A stretch of 33,615 bases of DNA, taken from positions 1 through 33,615 of the forward strand of contig JAIBAN010000085.1 of assembly GCA_019695185.1 (NCBI GenBank), read 5' to 3'. The notes below the pieces were generated by a model that was given only the letters and a program-made list of their open reading frames with translations, made no database searches and was not told the DNA's origin. Position 1 is the first letter of the stretch. Every line of letters begins with the position of its first letter. The translations under genes were made by a program, and so were the position numbers. Origin of the DNA: Blastocatellia bacterium. GTDB taxonomy: Bacteria > Acidobacteriota > Blastocatellia > Chloracidobacteriales > Chloracidobacteriaceae. Positions 7,998 to 16,782 of the stretch are shown here, one piece after another.

Positions 7998-8115
7998 GGA
8001 CTGCGGACTGAGGACTGCGGACTGAGGACTGAGTGATTTTGACAGCATCAAAATGTTTTTTGTTTGAGAATATAGACTGCTCAGTCCTCAGTCCGCAGTC
8101 CTCAGTCCTCAGTCC
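7991..8115. repeat. Mirrored GGACTGA heptamer array between dehydrogenase and RND pump genes
   Basis: The left arm (7991-8033) has six units, of which the second and fourth are GGACTGC. The right arm (8080-8115) is five units in reverse complement, with one GGACTGC. Counted from the spacer, the third unit of each arm is the GGACTGC form, so the arms still pair perfectly over the inner four units. The spacer is 46 bases. The first unit contains the stop codon of the dehydrogenase. Confidence 0.93.
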
Positions 8116-8129
8116 TGGATGGAGAGGGT

Positions 8130-11100
8130 ATGCAAAAACTGGCAGAAATCTGTATTCGTCGCCCGGTCTTCGCCACCATGTTGGTTATGGCGCTGTTTGT
8201 CATCGGGGCTTTTTCCTACACCCGTTTGGGGGTGGACCTGTTTCCCAAGGTGGATTTGCCCACCGTGACGGTCACCACCCGGTTGAATGGTGCTTCGCCG
8301 GAGGAAATCGAATCCCAAATCACCAAGAAAATCGAAGAATCGGTCAACACCATCAGCGGGATTGACGAACTGCGCTCGGTTTCCGCCGAAGGCGTTTCGC
8401 AGGTTTTCATCACCTTTGTGCTGGAACGCGACGTGGACGAAGCGGCCCAGGACGTGCGTGACAAGGTGGCCCGCATCACCGGAGACTTTCCCCAGGATGC
8501 CGACCCGCCGGTGATTGAAAAGCTGGACCCCGACGCCCAGCCCGTCATGACCCTGGCGGTCTCAGCCGAACGTTCGCCCCGTGAAATTACCGAAACCACC
8601 GACAAAATGATCAAGCAGAATCTGGAATCCCTCAACGGAGTGGGGCAGATTCGCTTTATCGGGGACCGCAAACGCGAAATTCAGGTGGTTTTGGATGCAG
8701 ACAAAGTTGCGGCCTACAACCTGAGCGTGGACGCCATCAAGCAGGCGCTGGCGGCCCAGAACGTCGAAATTCCCGGCGGGCGGATTGACGAAGGGCAACG
8801 CGAAGTGATTTTGCGGACGCTGGGCCGGATTCAAAAGGTGGAGGATTTTAACAATATCATTTTGGCCACCCGTGACGGGCTGCCGGTCTATGTCAAGGAC
8901 CTGGGCCGGGTGGAAGACGAGGTGGAGGAACCGCGTTCGCTGGCCCGTTTGGACGGCAAATCCGCCGTGTTGCTGGAAATCCGCAAACAATCGGGAACCA
9001 ATACCATTCAGGTCACGGACCGAGTGAAGGAACAACTGAAAACCATCAAAGGATTGCTGCCCGCCGATTACCACATCCAAACCGTGGCGGACCAGTCCCG
9101 CTTTATCAACAATGCGTTTCACTCCGTGCAGGAACACTTGATTTTAGGGGGACTTTTTGCCGCTCTGGTGGTGCTGCTGTTTCTGCGCAACTGGCGTTCG
9201 ACCATTATTTCAGCCATTGCGATTCCGGTTTCAATTGTCTCGACCTATGCCCTGATGTATGCGATGGGCTTTACCATGAACCGGATGACCATGCTGGCCC
9301 TGACCCTTTCGGTCGGGATTGTGATTGACGACGCAGTGGTGGTGCTGGAAAACATCTACCGGTTTATCGAAGAAAAAGGCATGAAACCGATGGACGCGGC
9401 CCGCGAGGCCACCGCAGACATCGGTTTGGCGGTGCTGGCCACCACGCTCTCGTTGGTGATTATTTTCCTGCCGGTGGCGTTTATGGGCGGAATTGTCGGA
9501 CGGTTTATGTCTTCGTTCGGCTTCACCTCGGCCTTTGCCATTCTGGTTTCGATGATTGTGAGCTTCACCCTCACGCCAATGCTGTGTTCCCGGTTTCTGA
9601 AGGTCAAACCCGGTGCTCATGCCAATAAACACGAGGCTCATTCCCAAACCGGGCTGAACGCGCTGCTGGATAAAAGCTACACGGGCATGCTCCGCTTTTC
9701 CCTCCGACATCCGGTGCTGGTGGTTGGGGTGGCCTTGTTGGTCGTTCTGTCAGTGGTCCCGATTTTCAGATTTATCGGGAAAGACTTCATGCCCCAGGAT
9801 GACCAAAGCCGGTTTGATATTCTGGTGAAACTGAAGGAAGGTACCTCGCTCCTGGCGGCGGATGAACGGCTGGCCAAACTCGAAGCCGAAGTGCGCAAGA
9901 TTCCGCATGTGGAGCATATCATTGTTTCGATTGGCGGCGACGAGCAGCGCCGGGTGACCAGGGCCACCGTGACGGTTGAACTGGCTCCGCTCAACAAACG
10001 GAAGGAAACCCAGGGGCAGTTGATGGTTCAGACCCGCAAGCTGCTGGCGCAATTTACCGACCTTGCCTGTCAGGTGAACTATCCGTCCGCGATTTCCGGG
10101 GGTGGTCAGACCAATGCCGATTTTCAGTATGTGATTCGCGGCCCGGAACTGGATAAATTGACCGACACCTCAGACCAATTGACTACCTATCTCAAGACCA
10201 TTCCGGGGCTGGTGGACATTGACACCAACCTGGAAATCGGAAAACCCGAAATCAGAGCCACCATCAATCGCCCGAAAGCGGCGGATTTGGGGGTGCGGGT
10301 GTCCTCGATTGCGGCAGGTCTGCGGACCATGGTGGCCGGGGAAGTGGTTTCAAACTACCGTGAAGGCGACGACCGCTATGATGTGCGGCTGCGGTTGGAC
10401 GTGAAGGACCGAAACAGTCCCGAAGCGCTGGGGAAAACCTACGTTCCATCCGACAAACTGGGTAATGTTCCGCTCAACAATGTGGTCCGCCTTGAGGAGG
10501 GAACCGGCCCGGCACAAATCAACCGCTACAACCGGCAACGGCAGGTTACCGTAACGGCCAACATTCAGGCCGGTCAGGCGCTTTCGCAAGTACTAGATTT
10601 GGTGGATGCCAAAATCAAAAAGATGAACCTGGGGGCGCAATACATCGCCGCTCCGCAAGGCCGGAGCCGGGAACTGGGCCGGGCGGCGGCCAACTTTGCC
10701 ATTGCGTTCATCCTGTCGTTCGTCTTTATGTACATGATTTTGGCGGCCCAGTTTGAAAGCTTTCTCCATCCGGTCACCATTCTGCTCAGTCTGCCGATGG
10801 CCATTCCCTTTGCCCTGGTTTCACTGCTGCCCTTTGGCCAAACGCTCAACATTTTTTCCGCTTTGGGGATTTTGATGTTGTTCGGGGTGGTCAAGAAAAA
10901 TTCGATTTTGCAGATTGACCACATCAACAACCTGCGGGCTGAGGGGTTGCCTCGCTACGATGCCATTGTGGAAGGCTGTCGGGACCGGCTCCGGCCCATT
11001 TTGATGACGACTCTGGCCTTGGTGGCGGGCCTGATTCCAATGGCTTTTGGGCAGGGTGAAGGCTCCGGGGCCATGCGCTCGGTGGCCATCATTGTGATTG

Positions 11101-11261
11101 GCGGTCAATCCCTCTGTTTGTTGCTGACCTTGCTGGCAACTCCGGTGATGTATGCCATGTTTGACAATATGGCCAATGCGCTCACCTGGGAAAATCTGTC
11201 GAACCGATTCAAGAGCGGAAAACGTCAACCGGATGTCCGTCCCCAGGAAAGCGGAGACTGA
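8130..11261 (+). CDS. RND multidrug efflux pump, inner-membrane permease (AcrB/HAE family)
   Basis: A 1043-residue proton-driven exporter of normal family length. The first membrane helix is at about residues 11-30, the first large periplasmic loop runs to about 335, helices 2-6 to about 495, helix 7 is near 530-550 and the second loop ends near 860. The proton-relay residues are present: VGIVIDDAVVVLEN in helix 4 (D400, D401) and GVVKKNSILQID in helix 10 (K922, K923). GLIPMAFGQGEGS matches the conserved end of helix 11. GGAGAGG before the ATG is a good ribosome-binding site. It works with the adaptor (5862) and TolC-like channel (11590). The substrate range cannot be read from sequence. Confidence 0.95.
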   Translation: MQKLAEICIRRPVFATMLVMALFVIGAFSYTRLGVDLFPKVDLPTVTVTTRLNGASPEEIESQITKKIEESVNTISGIDELRSVSAEGVSQVFITFVLERDVDEAAQDVRDKVARITGDFPQDADPPVIEKLDPDAQPVMTLAVSAERSPREITETTDKMIKQNLESLNGVGQIRFIGDRKREIQVVLDADKVAAYNLSVDAIKQALAAQNVEIPGGRIDEGQREVILRTLGRIQKVEDFNNIILATRDGLPVYVKDLGRVEDEVEEPRSLARLDGKSAVLLEIRKQSGTNTIQVTDRVKEQLKTIKGLLPADYHIQTVADQSRFINNAFHSVQEHLILGGLFAALVVLLFLRNWRSTIISAIAIPVSIVSTYALMYAMGFTMNRMTMLALTLSVGIVIDDAVVVLENIYRFIEEKGMKPMDAAREATADIGLAVLATTLSLVIIFLPVAFMGGIVGRFMSSFGFTSAFAILVSMIVSFTLTPMLCSRFLKVKPGAHANKHEAHSQTGLNALLDKSYTGMLRFSLRHPVLVVGVALLVVLSVVPIFRFIGKDFMPQDDQSRFDILVKLKEGTSLLAADERLAKLEAEVRKIPHVEHIIVSIGGDEQRRVTRATVTVELAPLNKRKETQGQLMVQTRKLLAQFTDLACQVNYPSAISGGGQTNADFQYVIRGPELDKLTDTSDQLTTYLKTIPGLVDIDTNLEIGKPEIRATINRPKAADLGVRVSSIAAGLRTMVAGEVVSNYREGDDRYDVRLRLDVKDRNSPEALGKTYVPSDKLGNVPLNNVVRLEEGTGPAQINRYNRQRQVTVTANIQAGQALSQVLDLVDAKIKKMNLGAQYIAAPQGRSRELGRAAANFAIAFILSFVFMYMILAAQFESFLHPVTILLSLPMAIPFALVSLLPFGQTLNIFSALGILMLFGVVKKNSILQIDHINNLRAEGLPRYDAIVEGCRDRLRPILMTTLALVAGLIPMAFGQGEGSGAMRSVAIIVIGGQSLCLLLTLLATPVMYAMFDNMANALTWENLSNRFKSGKRQPDVRPQESGD

Positions 11262-11263
11262 TT

Positions 11264-11372
11264 CATTTGCGATTTGCCATTTGCGATTTGCCATTGCCCA
11301 TTTGCGATTGTTTTTTCGGCTTCCCAGACTCTTTTCAAATGGCAAATCGCAAATGGAAGAAATGGCAAATGC
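11264..11372. repeat. Mirrored heptamer array, unit CATTTGC/GATTTGC
   Basis: Starting 3 bases after the pump stop codon, the left arm (11264-11309) is six heptamers alternating CATTTGC and GATTTGC, one of them altered (CATTGCC). The right arm (11336-11372) carries reverse-complement units GCAAATG and GCAAATC, partly broken by GAAGAAATG. The spacer is about 26 bases. Same period and plan as the GGACTGA arrays but a different word. Confidence 0.88.
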
Positions 11373-11589
11373 ACTTGACGCAAACTGGTTTCATACGGAT
11401 GATTAAAACACTTGTTTGAAACATTTGTTTGAAATGGGCGTACTAGGCAACGTCGGCGGCTGGAAAAGGGACCCGACCATTGGGGAAGCAGAGAATCGAG
11501 CCATTGTCAGACCAACGGCAACGATCCAAAAACAACAAACCTTCCAGCCGCCGCCGTTTCTTTTTTGGGTGGGGTGATGAGGAAAAAAT
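11373..11589. other. Intergenic region before the tolC-like gene
   Basis: No gene. A weak promoter candidate is TTGACG (11375-11380), 17 bases, GATGAT (11398-11403). A short direct repeat TTGTTTGAAA lies near 11412-11433. A 12-base perfect inverted repeat, CGGCGGCTGGAA (11454-11465) and TTCCAGCCGCCG (11542-11553), encloses 76 bases just before the ribosome-binding site GAGGA (11579-11583) of the next gene. This could fold the leader or bind a regulator; I cannot say which. Confidence 0.5.
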
Positions 11590-13416
11590 ATGAATTCAAT
11601 CGGAAAAACAGGGTTGGGGACGTTTTCGGTGCGAAACGTCTTGATGGGATTGCTGTGGGTGGGACTGGCCACCGGAATCGGATTTGGCCAGGAACGGGCC
11701 GCCGGACCCAACGGAATTGTGGTGGCGGACCGCTTGCAACAGGAAGTCGGAAAGACCCAGGAACCCAGGGTTGATTTAACCAAACAGGCCGAAAATGAGC
11801 CGCGGGTTGGAGTGGTTGCCGGCCAATCAACCCCGTTGACGCTGCGCAACGCCGTGCTTTTAGCACTGGCCAAGAATCCGGACATTGAAATTCAACGGAT
11901 TGGCGTGCAGCAGGCCAATTATGATTACGCTCGTTCTCTGGGAGCCTATGACCTGACCTTTGGCACCCAGTTTTTCTTTGAAACCAGGGCAACACCGACC
12001 ACCTCGCTGATTGGCGGGGCGGGACCCTCCGGGGCGGTGACCAATGACACGTTGACTTCGACGGTGAATTTTAACCAATTGCTCAAATCAGGCGGGAAAA
12101 TCACGGTTGACTTTAACAACTCGCGGACTTCGACCGACAACAGTTTCGCGGGGTTGAATCCGACCTACAATTCGCTGTTGGGAGTCACTTTTACCCAGCC
12201 CTTGCTGCGGAACTACAAATTGGACCAATCGCGCCGCCAAACCCTGCTCACCAAGAAAAAGCTCGACATTACGGATTCGCAATTCCGCCAAAAGGTGATT
12301 GAAATCATTGCCGGGGTCCAACGGGCCTATTGGGATTTGGTGTTTGCCCGCCGCGATGTCGAAATCAAAGAGGAAGCGGTGAACCTGGCCCGGACCCAAC
12401 TGGCGCAAAACAAACGGTTTGTCGAGGCGGGCACGCTGGCTCCGGTGGAAATCGTATCGGTTGAAGCCCAGCTTGAACAGCGTCAGGAAGACGTGCTGAT
12501 TTCCCTGGAGCAACTGACCAGAGCCGAAAATGCGCTGAAACGGCTGATTTTGCAATCGCGCGAAGAACCCATGTGGAATGAAGCCGTCAATCCGGTGGAA
12601 CCGATTTCACTGGAACCCATGACCCTGACCATGACTGACGCGGTGGACACCGCCCTCAAAAACCGGCCCGAAATGGAACAATACCGGTTGCAAAAAGAGT
12701 CGAACGAGATTGATACCCAGTATTTTCGAAACCAGCTCAAACCCCAATTTGATTTCATCGCCGGGTACTCGCTGGCTGGCCTGGGAGGCACGTTTACCAA
12801 CACTGCCAGTCCGTTCGGTTCATTAAACACCTTGCTCCTGAATCGGGTGAACGAGCTTTCCGCCAAAGCCGGCTTTCCGGCAGTGGTGCCGCCGCCGGCC
12901 CAACAGATTCCCGACTTTTTCTCCGGCGGCCTGGGGACCAGCCTGAACACCCTTTTTACCCGCAATTTCCGCGATTTCCGGGTTGGTTTTTCCCTGAATT
13001 TCCCCTTCCAGAACCGGGCGGCCAAGGCCGATTTGGGACGGGCACTGGCACAGGACCGTTTGATAGAGACACAAAAGACCAAACAGGCGACCCTGATTGA
13101 AGGTGAAGTGCGGGACGCTTTGCAGGCCGTGCAGACCGCCCAGAAACGGGTGCAGGCTGCGCGGGCGTCACGGACTGCCTCGGAAACCCAACTGGCCAGC
13201 GAGGTCCGCCGCTTTGAGGTGGGGGAATCAACCAATTATCTGGTGCTGGAACGGCAAAAATCACTCTCCGATGCACGGGGCAGGGAATTGCGGGCCATGA
13301 CGGATTACAATAAAGCCGTCGCGGAACTGCAACGGGTGATGTCCACCACCCTGTCAGTCAATCAGGTCCAATTGAACAACGGACAAGCGGTTGCAGCCGA
13401 GAAAAAACAGGACTGA
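11590..13416 (+). CDS. TolC-family outer-membrane efflux channel
   Basis: A 608-residue outer-membrane factor that forms the exit duct of the RND pump. The N-terminus is basic and hydrophobic, with a probable cleavage near GIGFGQ. Two outer-membrane efflux repeats follow: the first starts at TLRNAVLLALAKNPDIEIQR, and the second at TLTMTDAVDTALKNRPEMEQ. Each continues into long Ala/Gln/Glu-rich helices. The C-terminal helix contains the typical ESTNYLVLERQKSLSDA. It is longer than the 450-500 residues usual for TolC proteins, mainly because of a Pro/Gly-rich insert near residues 395-460. It has its own ribosome-binding site and a 328-base upstream gap, so separate expression is possible. It ends in GAC TGA, again a heptamer-like end. 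Confidence 0.92.
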   Translation: MNSIGKTGLGTFSVRNVLMGLLWVGLATGIGFGQERAAGPNGIVVADRLQQEVGKTQEPRVDLTKQAENEPRVGVVAGQSTPLTLRNAVLLALAKNPDIEIQRIGVQQANYDYARSLGAYDLTFGTQFFFETRATPTTSLIGGAGPSGAVTNDTLTSTVNFNQLLKSGGKITVDFNNSRTSTDNSFAGLNPTYNSLLGVTFTQPLLRNYKLDQSRRQTLLTKKKLDITDSQFRQKVIEIIAGVQRAYWDLVFARRDVEIKEEAVNLARTQLAQNKRFVEAGTLAPVEIVSVEAQLEQRQEDVLISLEQLTRAENALKRLILQSREEPMWNEAVNPVEPISLEPMTLTMTDAVDTALKNRPEMEQYRLQKESNEIDTQYFRNQLKPQFDFIAGYSLAGLGGTFTNTASPFGSLNTLLLNRVNELSAKAGFPAVVPPPAQQIPDFFSGGLGTSLNTLFTRNFRDFRVGFSLNFPFQNRAAKADLGRALAQDRLIETQKTKQATLIEGEVRDALQAVQTAQKRVQAARASRTASETQLASEVRRFEVGESTNYLVLERQKSLSDARGRELRAMTDYNKAVAELQRVMSTTLSVNQVQLNNGQAVAAEKKQD

Positions 13417-13422
13417 AGGCTG

Positions 13423-13470
13423 AGAGGGGTTTGGGAAAATGGAAAATGTCACATTTTCCAAATACCCTCT
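13423..13470 (+). terminator. Long stem-loop after the tolC-like gene
   Basis: TGGAAAATGT (13440-13449) and ACATTTTCCA (13451-13460) form a perfect 10-pair stem with a single-base loop, so the real loop would open a little. AGAGGG (13423-13428) and CCCTCT (13465-13470) extend it. It starts 7 bases after the stop codon. No T-run follows, so termination is inferred from position and stem strength. Confidence 0.55.
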
Positions 13471-13633
13471 GAGTTCAACAAGAGTTGTGGGGCTCCTGCT
13501 TACCGACTTGACAGTCGTTTCGGTCCAGACTGAAACTTGGTTTGGTCTGGTTGCGTATGGCTGGCCATCTTCTTTTTTCCGCTATTTCAAGGCGGATTTG
13601 TTCCAATCAAACAATCTTCGAAGGCAAAACGCT

Positions 13634-16390
13634 ATGACGAACTATTTGGGTTCAAAAGGAGCGGGTAACCAGAGGGTTATCCTGCGGCAACGTGTGTTTG
13701 GTCGGCTATTGGGGTTTGCCGGTTTGGCCCTCTGTGCCGCGCTGACGCTTTTCTCCGGTCCGGTGCTGGCCCAGGCGAAGGACGGACTGCCCCCAATTTT
13801 GGACCGGGAACTGTTCTTTGGCGACCCGGAAATTTCAGGAGCGCAAATCTCGCCGGATGGTGCCTATATTGCGTTTCTCAAACCGTTCAAAGGGACCCGC
13901 AACATTTGGGTCAAGAAAACCGCCGACCCGTTTGACAAAGCCAAGCCGTTGACGGCTGATACCTCCCGCCCGATTCGAGGGCTGTTTTGGACGCGCGACG
14001 GGAAGTTCATTTTGTACAACCAGGACAAGGGCGGGGACGAAAACTTCAATATTTACGCGGTCAACCCGGCAGAGACACCGGCTGCCGGACAGGAAGTTCC
14101 CCAGGCTCGCAACCTGACGGATTTGAAAGGGGTGCGGGTCATCATTTATTCCGTTCCCAAAAACGACCCGGACGCCATGTTCATCGGGCTCAACGACCGC
14201 GATGCTGCCTGGCACGACTTGTATAAACTGAAAATCTCAACCGGAGAACGGACCTTGATTCGGAAAAACACCGACCGGTTGACCGCCTGGTTTTTTGACC
14301 TGAAGGACAATCTGCGGCTGGCCACCCGTTCAGCGGATAATGGCGATACGGAAATCCTGCGGGTGGACCCGGACGGTTTCAAGAAAATCCGGTCCTGCGG
14401 CATTTTCGAAACCTGTTTCCCGGTTCGATTTCATAAGGATGGAAAACAGGTGTACCTGCTCTCCAATGTGGGAGAAAGCACCGATTTGTTAGGGTTGACC
14501 CTCTTTGACCTGGAAACCGGCAAAGAGACGTTGGTGGAATCCGACCCTTTGAAGCGAGTGGACTTGCAAGGTCCGATTTTCTCGAATGTGACCAATGAGT
14601 TAGTTGCCACCTCCTATGATGACGACCGGATTCGGGTCTATTGGCGGGACAAAAGCTTTGAAGCCGATTATAAGCTCCTGGAAAAGAAACTGCCGGGTAA
14701 AGACCTTAATTTCGGTTCCGGAACGGATGACGAACGGTTGTGGCTGGTTTCCGCCGGGAGTGATACCGAGCCGGGCGAACGCTATCTGTTTGACCGGAAA
14801 ACCAAGGCGTTGACCTTTCAGTACCGGGCATTTGAAAAAATTCCCCGTGAACATCTGGCATCCATGAAAGCCGTCCGGTACCCGTCTTCGGACGGTTTGG
14901 AGATTCCCGCCTATCTGACACTGCCCAAAGGTGTGCCCGCGAAAAACCTGCCGGTGATTATCCATCCGCATGGTGGACCCTGGGCACGGGATTCCTGGGG
15001 CTACAATCCTTATGTGCAGTTTTTTGCCAATCGCGGATATGCCGTCCTGCAACCCAATTTCCGGGCCTCCACCGGCTTTGGCAAGAAATTTCTCAATGCC
15101 GGAAACAAGCAATGGGGCGAAAAAATGCAGGATGACATTACCTGGGGCGTCAAATATCTGGTTGCCCAAGGCATCGTGGACCCGAAACGGGTGGGGATTC
15201 TGGGTGGCTCCTACGGTGGGTATGCGACACTGGCGGGAGTGGCGTTTACACCGGATGTGTACGCCGCCGGGGTTTCGATTGTCGGGCCGTCGAACCTGCT
15301 GACTTTGCTCGATTCAATTCCGCCGTACTGGGAAGCCGGACGCAAGATTTTCCATGAACGGATGGGCGACCCGACCAATCCGGAAGGCAAAGCCCGGCTG
15401 GAACGGCAGTCTCCGCTCAATTCCGCTGACAAAATCAAAACCCCTTTGCTGGTCGTGCAGGGAGCCAACGACCCACGGGTCAAAAAAGCCGAATCCGACC
15501 AGATTGTGGTGGCCCTGCGGGAACGGGGATTCCCGGTCGAGTATATTTGTGCCCCGGATGAAGGCCACGGGTTTGCCCGCCCCGTCAACAACATGGCCAT
15601 GCTGGCCCAGACGGAGGCGTTTCTGGCCAAGTATCTGGGCGGACGCTTTCAGGAAAGCCTGAAGGACGAAGTTGCCAACCGATTGCGGGAAATCAGAGTC
15701 AATGTCAAGGAAGTAAAATTGGCCCCGAAAGTGGCGGTTGGAGCGATTGGAACTCCCACACCGGCCACGGATTTGAAACCGCAGACTGTGGCCTACAAAG
15801 CGGAAATTAATTTTGGCAGCCAAAAAATCAATCTCGACATACAGATTGATGTCAAAGAGGAAAACGGCCAATGGCTGGTGACGGAAACTGCCAAAACCCC
15901 GATGGGGGATACGGTTGACAGCGCAAAGTTGGAGAAAGGAAGTCTGATTCAACTCAAGCGGGTCATCAAACTCCCCAATATCGTTTTTGATACGGCAGTC
16001 ACAGAAGGAAAACTGACCGGTCAGATGCAAATCAACGGACGTTCCGACCCCATCAATGTGGACCTGGGCGGGAATCTGTTTGCTGATGGAGCAGGAATGT
16101 CATTGGTCGTGGCCAGCCTCCCATTGGCTGACGGGTATCTGACGTTCTATCGCAACATCAATATGCAAACCCTCAAACCCGAAATTAAGCAACTGCGGGT
16201 TTCAGGGTCGGAAACGATTCAATTTGCCGGTAAGGAAACGGATACCTTCAAGGTTGACATCACGGGAGCCGATGGCGGTGGCGGAACCATGACCCTGTGG
16301 GTTGCCAAAGACACGCACCGGGTCCTGCGCATGAAATCCGTCAAACCTGAAATGGGAAATGCTGCTTTAACCTCTGAACTGGTCCCCTAA
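13634..16390 (+). CDS. Secreted S9-family peptidase (prolyl oligopeptidase / dipeptidyl-peptidase type) with extra C-terminal domain
   Basis: The start is the ATG at 13634, with GAAGG 9 bases upstream and a proper signal peptide (RLLGFAGLALCAALTLFSGPVLAQ). The open frame continues to 13439 but that part holds the tolC terminator hairpin. The 918-residue product has a beta-propeller-like region with repeated ISPDG, WTRDG and NPAE-like turns (about 60-410) and an alpha/beta-hydrolase domain (about 430-685). The latter carries the full triad: S526 in GGSYGGY, D613 in GANDPRV and H645 in DEGHGF. It cleaves short peptides, often after proline or alanine, in the periplasm or outside. Residues about 690-918 form an added beta-rich domain resembling DUF3108-type sequences (AGKETDTFKVDITGADGGG), not a usual part of S9 enzymes. 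Confidence 0.9.
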   Translation: MTNYLGSKGAGNQRVILRQRVFGRLLGFAGLALCAALTLFSGPVLAQAKDGLPPILDRELFFGDPEISGAQISPDGAYIAFLKPFKGTRNIWVKKTADPFDKAKPLTADTSRPIRGLFWTRDGKFILYNQDKGGDENFNIYAVNPAETPAAGQEVPQARNLTDLKGVRVIIYSVPKNDPDAMFIGLNDRDAAWHDLYKLKISTGERTLIRKNTDRLTAWFFDLKDNLRLATRSADNGDTEILRVDPDGFKKIRSCGIFETCFPVRFHKDGKQVYLLSNVGESTDLLGLTLFDLETGKETLVESDPLKRVDLQGPIFSNVTNELVATSYDDDRIRVYWRDKSFEADYKLLEKKLPGKDLNFGSGTDDERLWLVSAGSDTEPGERYLFDRKTKALTFQYRAFEKIPREHLASMKAVRYPSSDGLEIPAYLTLPKGVPAKNLPVIIHPHGGPWARDSWGYNPYVQFFANRGYAVLQPNFRASTGFGKKFLNAGNKQWGEKMQDDITWGVKYLVAQGIVDPKRVGILGGSYGGYATLAGVAFTPDVYAAGVSIVGPSNLLTLLDSIPPYWEAGRKIFHERMGDPTNPEGKARLERQSPLNSADKIKTPLLVVQGANDPRVKKAESDQIVVALRERGFPVEYICAPDEGHGFARPVNNMAMLAQTEAFLAKYLGGRFQESLKDEVANRLREIRVNVKEVKLAPKVAVGAIGTPTPATDLKPQTVAYKAEINFGSQKINLDIQIDVKEENGQWLVTETAKTPMGDTVDSAKLEKGSLIQLKRVIKLPNIVFDTAVTEGKLTGQMQINGRSDPINVDLGGNLFADGAGMSLVVASLPLADGYLTFYRNINMQTLKPEIKQLRVSGSETIQFAGKETDTFKVDITGADGGGGTMTLWVAKDTHRVLRMKSVKPEMGNAALTSELVP

Positions 16391-16485
16391 GCAAAAGACT
16401 TTGGGGGAATGTTCAGAGAGTCCAGGGAGTCCTGGGGGGCTATAGGCAGCTTGTCTTTGGCCAGGGGAAGTGACGTTACGGGCGG

Positions 16486-16505
16486 TCTGCTCCGGGAGGA
16501 GCAGA
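16486..16505. repeat. Short hairpin TCTGCTCC-GGGA-GGAGCAGA
   Basis: Perfect 8-pair stem with a 4-base loop, directly next to the large inverted repeat that begins at 16510. It may be a part of the same element. Confidence 0.85.
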
Positions 16506-16509
16506 TTCT

Positions 16510-16676
16510 GGTAGCCAGGGTGTGGAGCGGAGCGGAACCCCTGGAAAACGGTTCCTGATTCCGCGCTCCGGCAGGAGCGCATTCCCCACGGAGAGATGGC
16601 GCTCCTGCCGGAGCGCGGGCGGACACTGGGGGCACACCATTCCAGGGGTTCCGCTCCGCTCCACACCCTGGCTACC
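16510..16676. repeat. Nested long inverted repeat, MITE-like or REP-like element
   Basis: The outer arms 16510-16546 and 16640-16676 are 37 bases and perfectly complementary. The inner arms 16561-16580 and 16599-16618 are 20 bases and perfect, around an 18-base loop. Both arms use words such as GGAGCGGAGCGG and CTCCGGCAGGAG. There is no open frame that looks like a protein and no visible target-site duplication. Perfect pairing over 57 base pairs suggests recent insertion or ongoing correction between arms. Confidence 0.9.
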
Positions 16677-16681
16677 GGATG

Positions 16682-16698
16682 GCCTTCCTCCGGAAGGC
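16682..16698. repeat. Short hairpin GCCTTCC-TCC-GGAAGGC
   Basis: Perfect 7-pair stem with a 3-base loop, 5 bases after the large inverted repeat. With the hairpin at 16486 it flanks that element. Confidence 0.8.
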
Positions 16699-16782
16699 TC
16701 CCTGCAAACCCACTTTCTGTAGTCAAAGACAAGGTGGTACTGACTCAAATCCACATCTTGGTGTGATTTACCTATAGACTGC

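Larger units (their letters stand above)
16391..16782. other. Non-coding region between convergent genes
   Basis: No real gene. Open frames here translate an inverted repeat and look like low-complexity Arg/Pro/Ser. The region holds three inverted repeats, at 16486-16505, 16510-16676 and 16682-16698, and a 14-base word GCAAACCCACTTTC (16704-16717) that recurs at 26230-26243. Transcripts of the S9 peptidase and of the TPR gene both run into it, so the repeats may end both. Confidence 0.75.

Noticed and set aside
7091..8115. Heptamer arrays considered as a CRISPR array
   Set aside because: Units are 7 bases with no unique spacers between them and there are no cas genes nearby.
13439..13633. 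Longer N-terminus of the S9 peptidase
   Set aside because: This part contains the hairpin following the tolC-like gene, has no ribosome-binding site, and would bury the signal peptide more than 80 residues inside.
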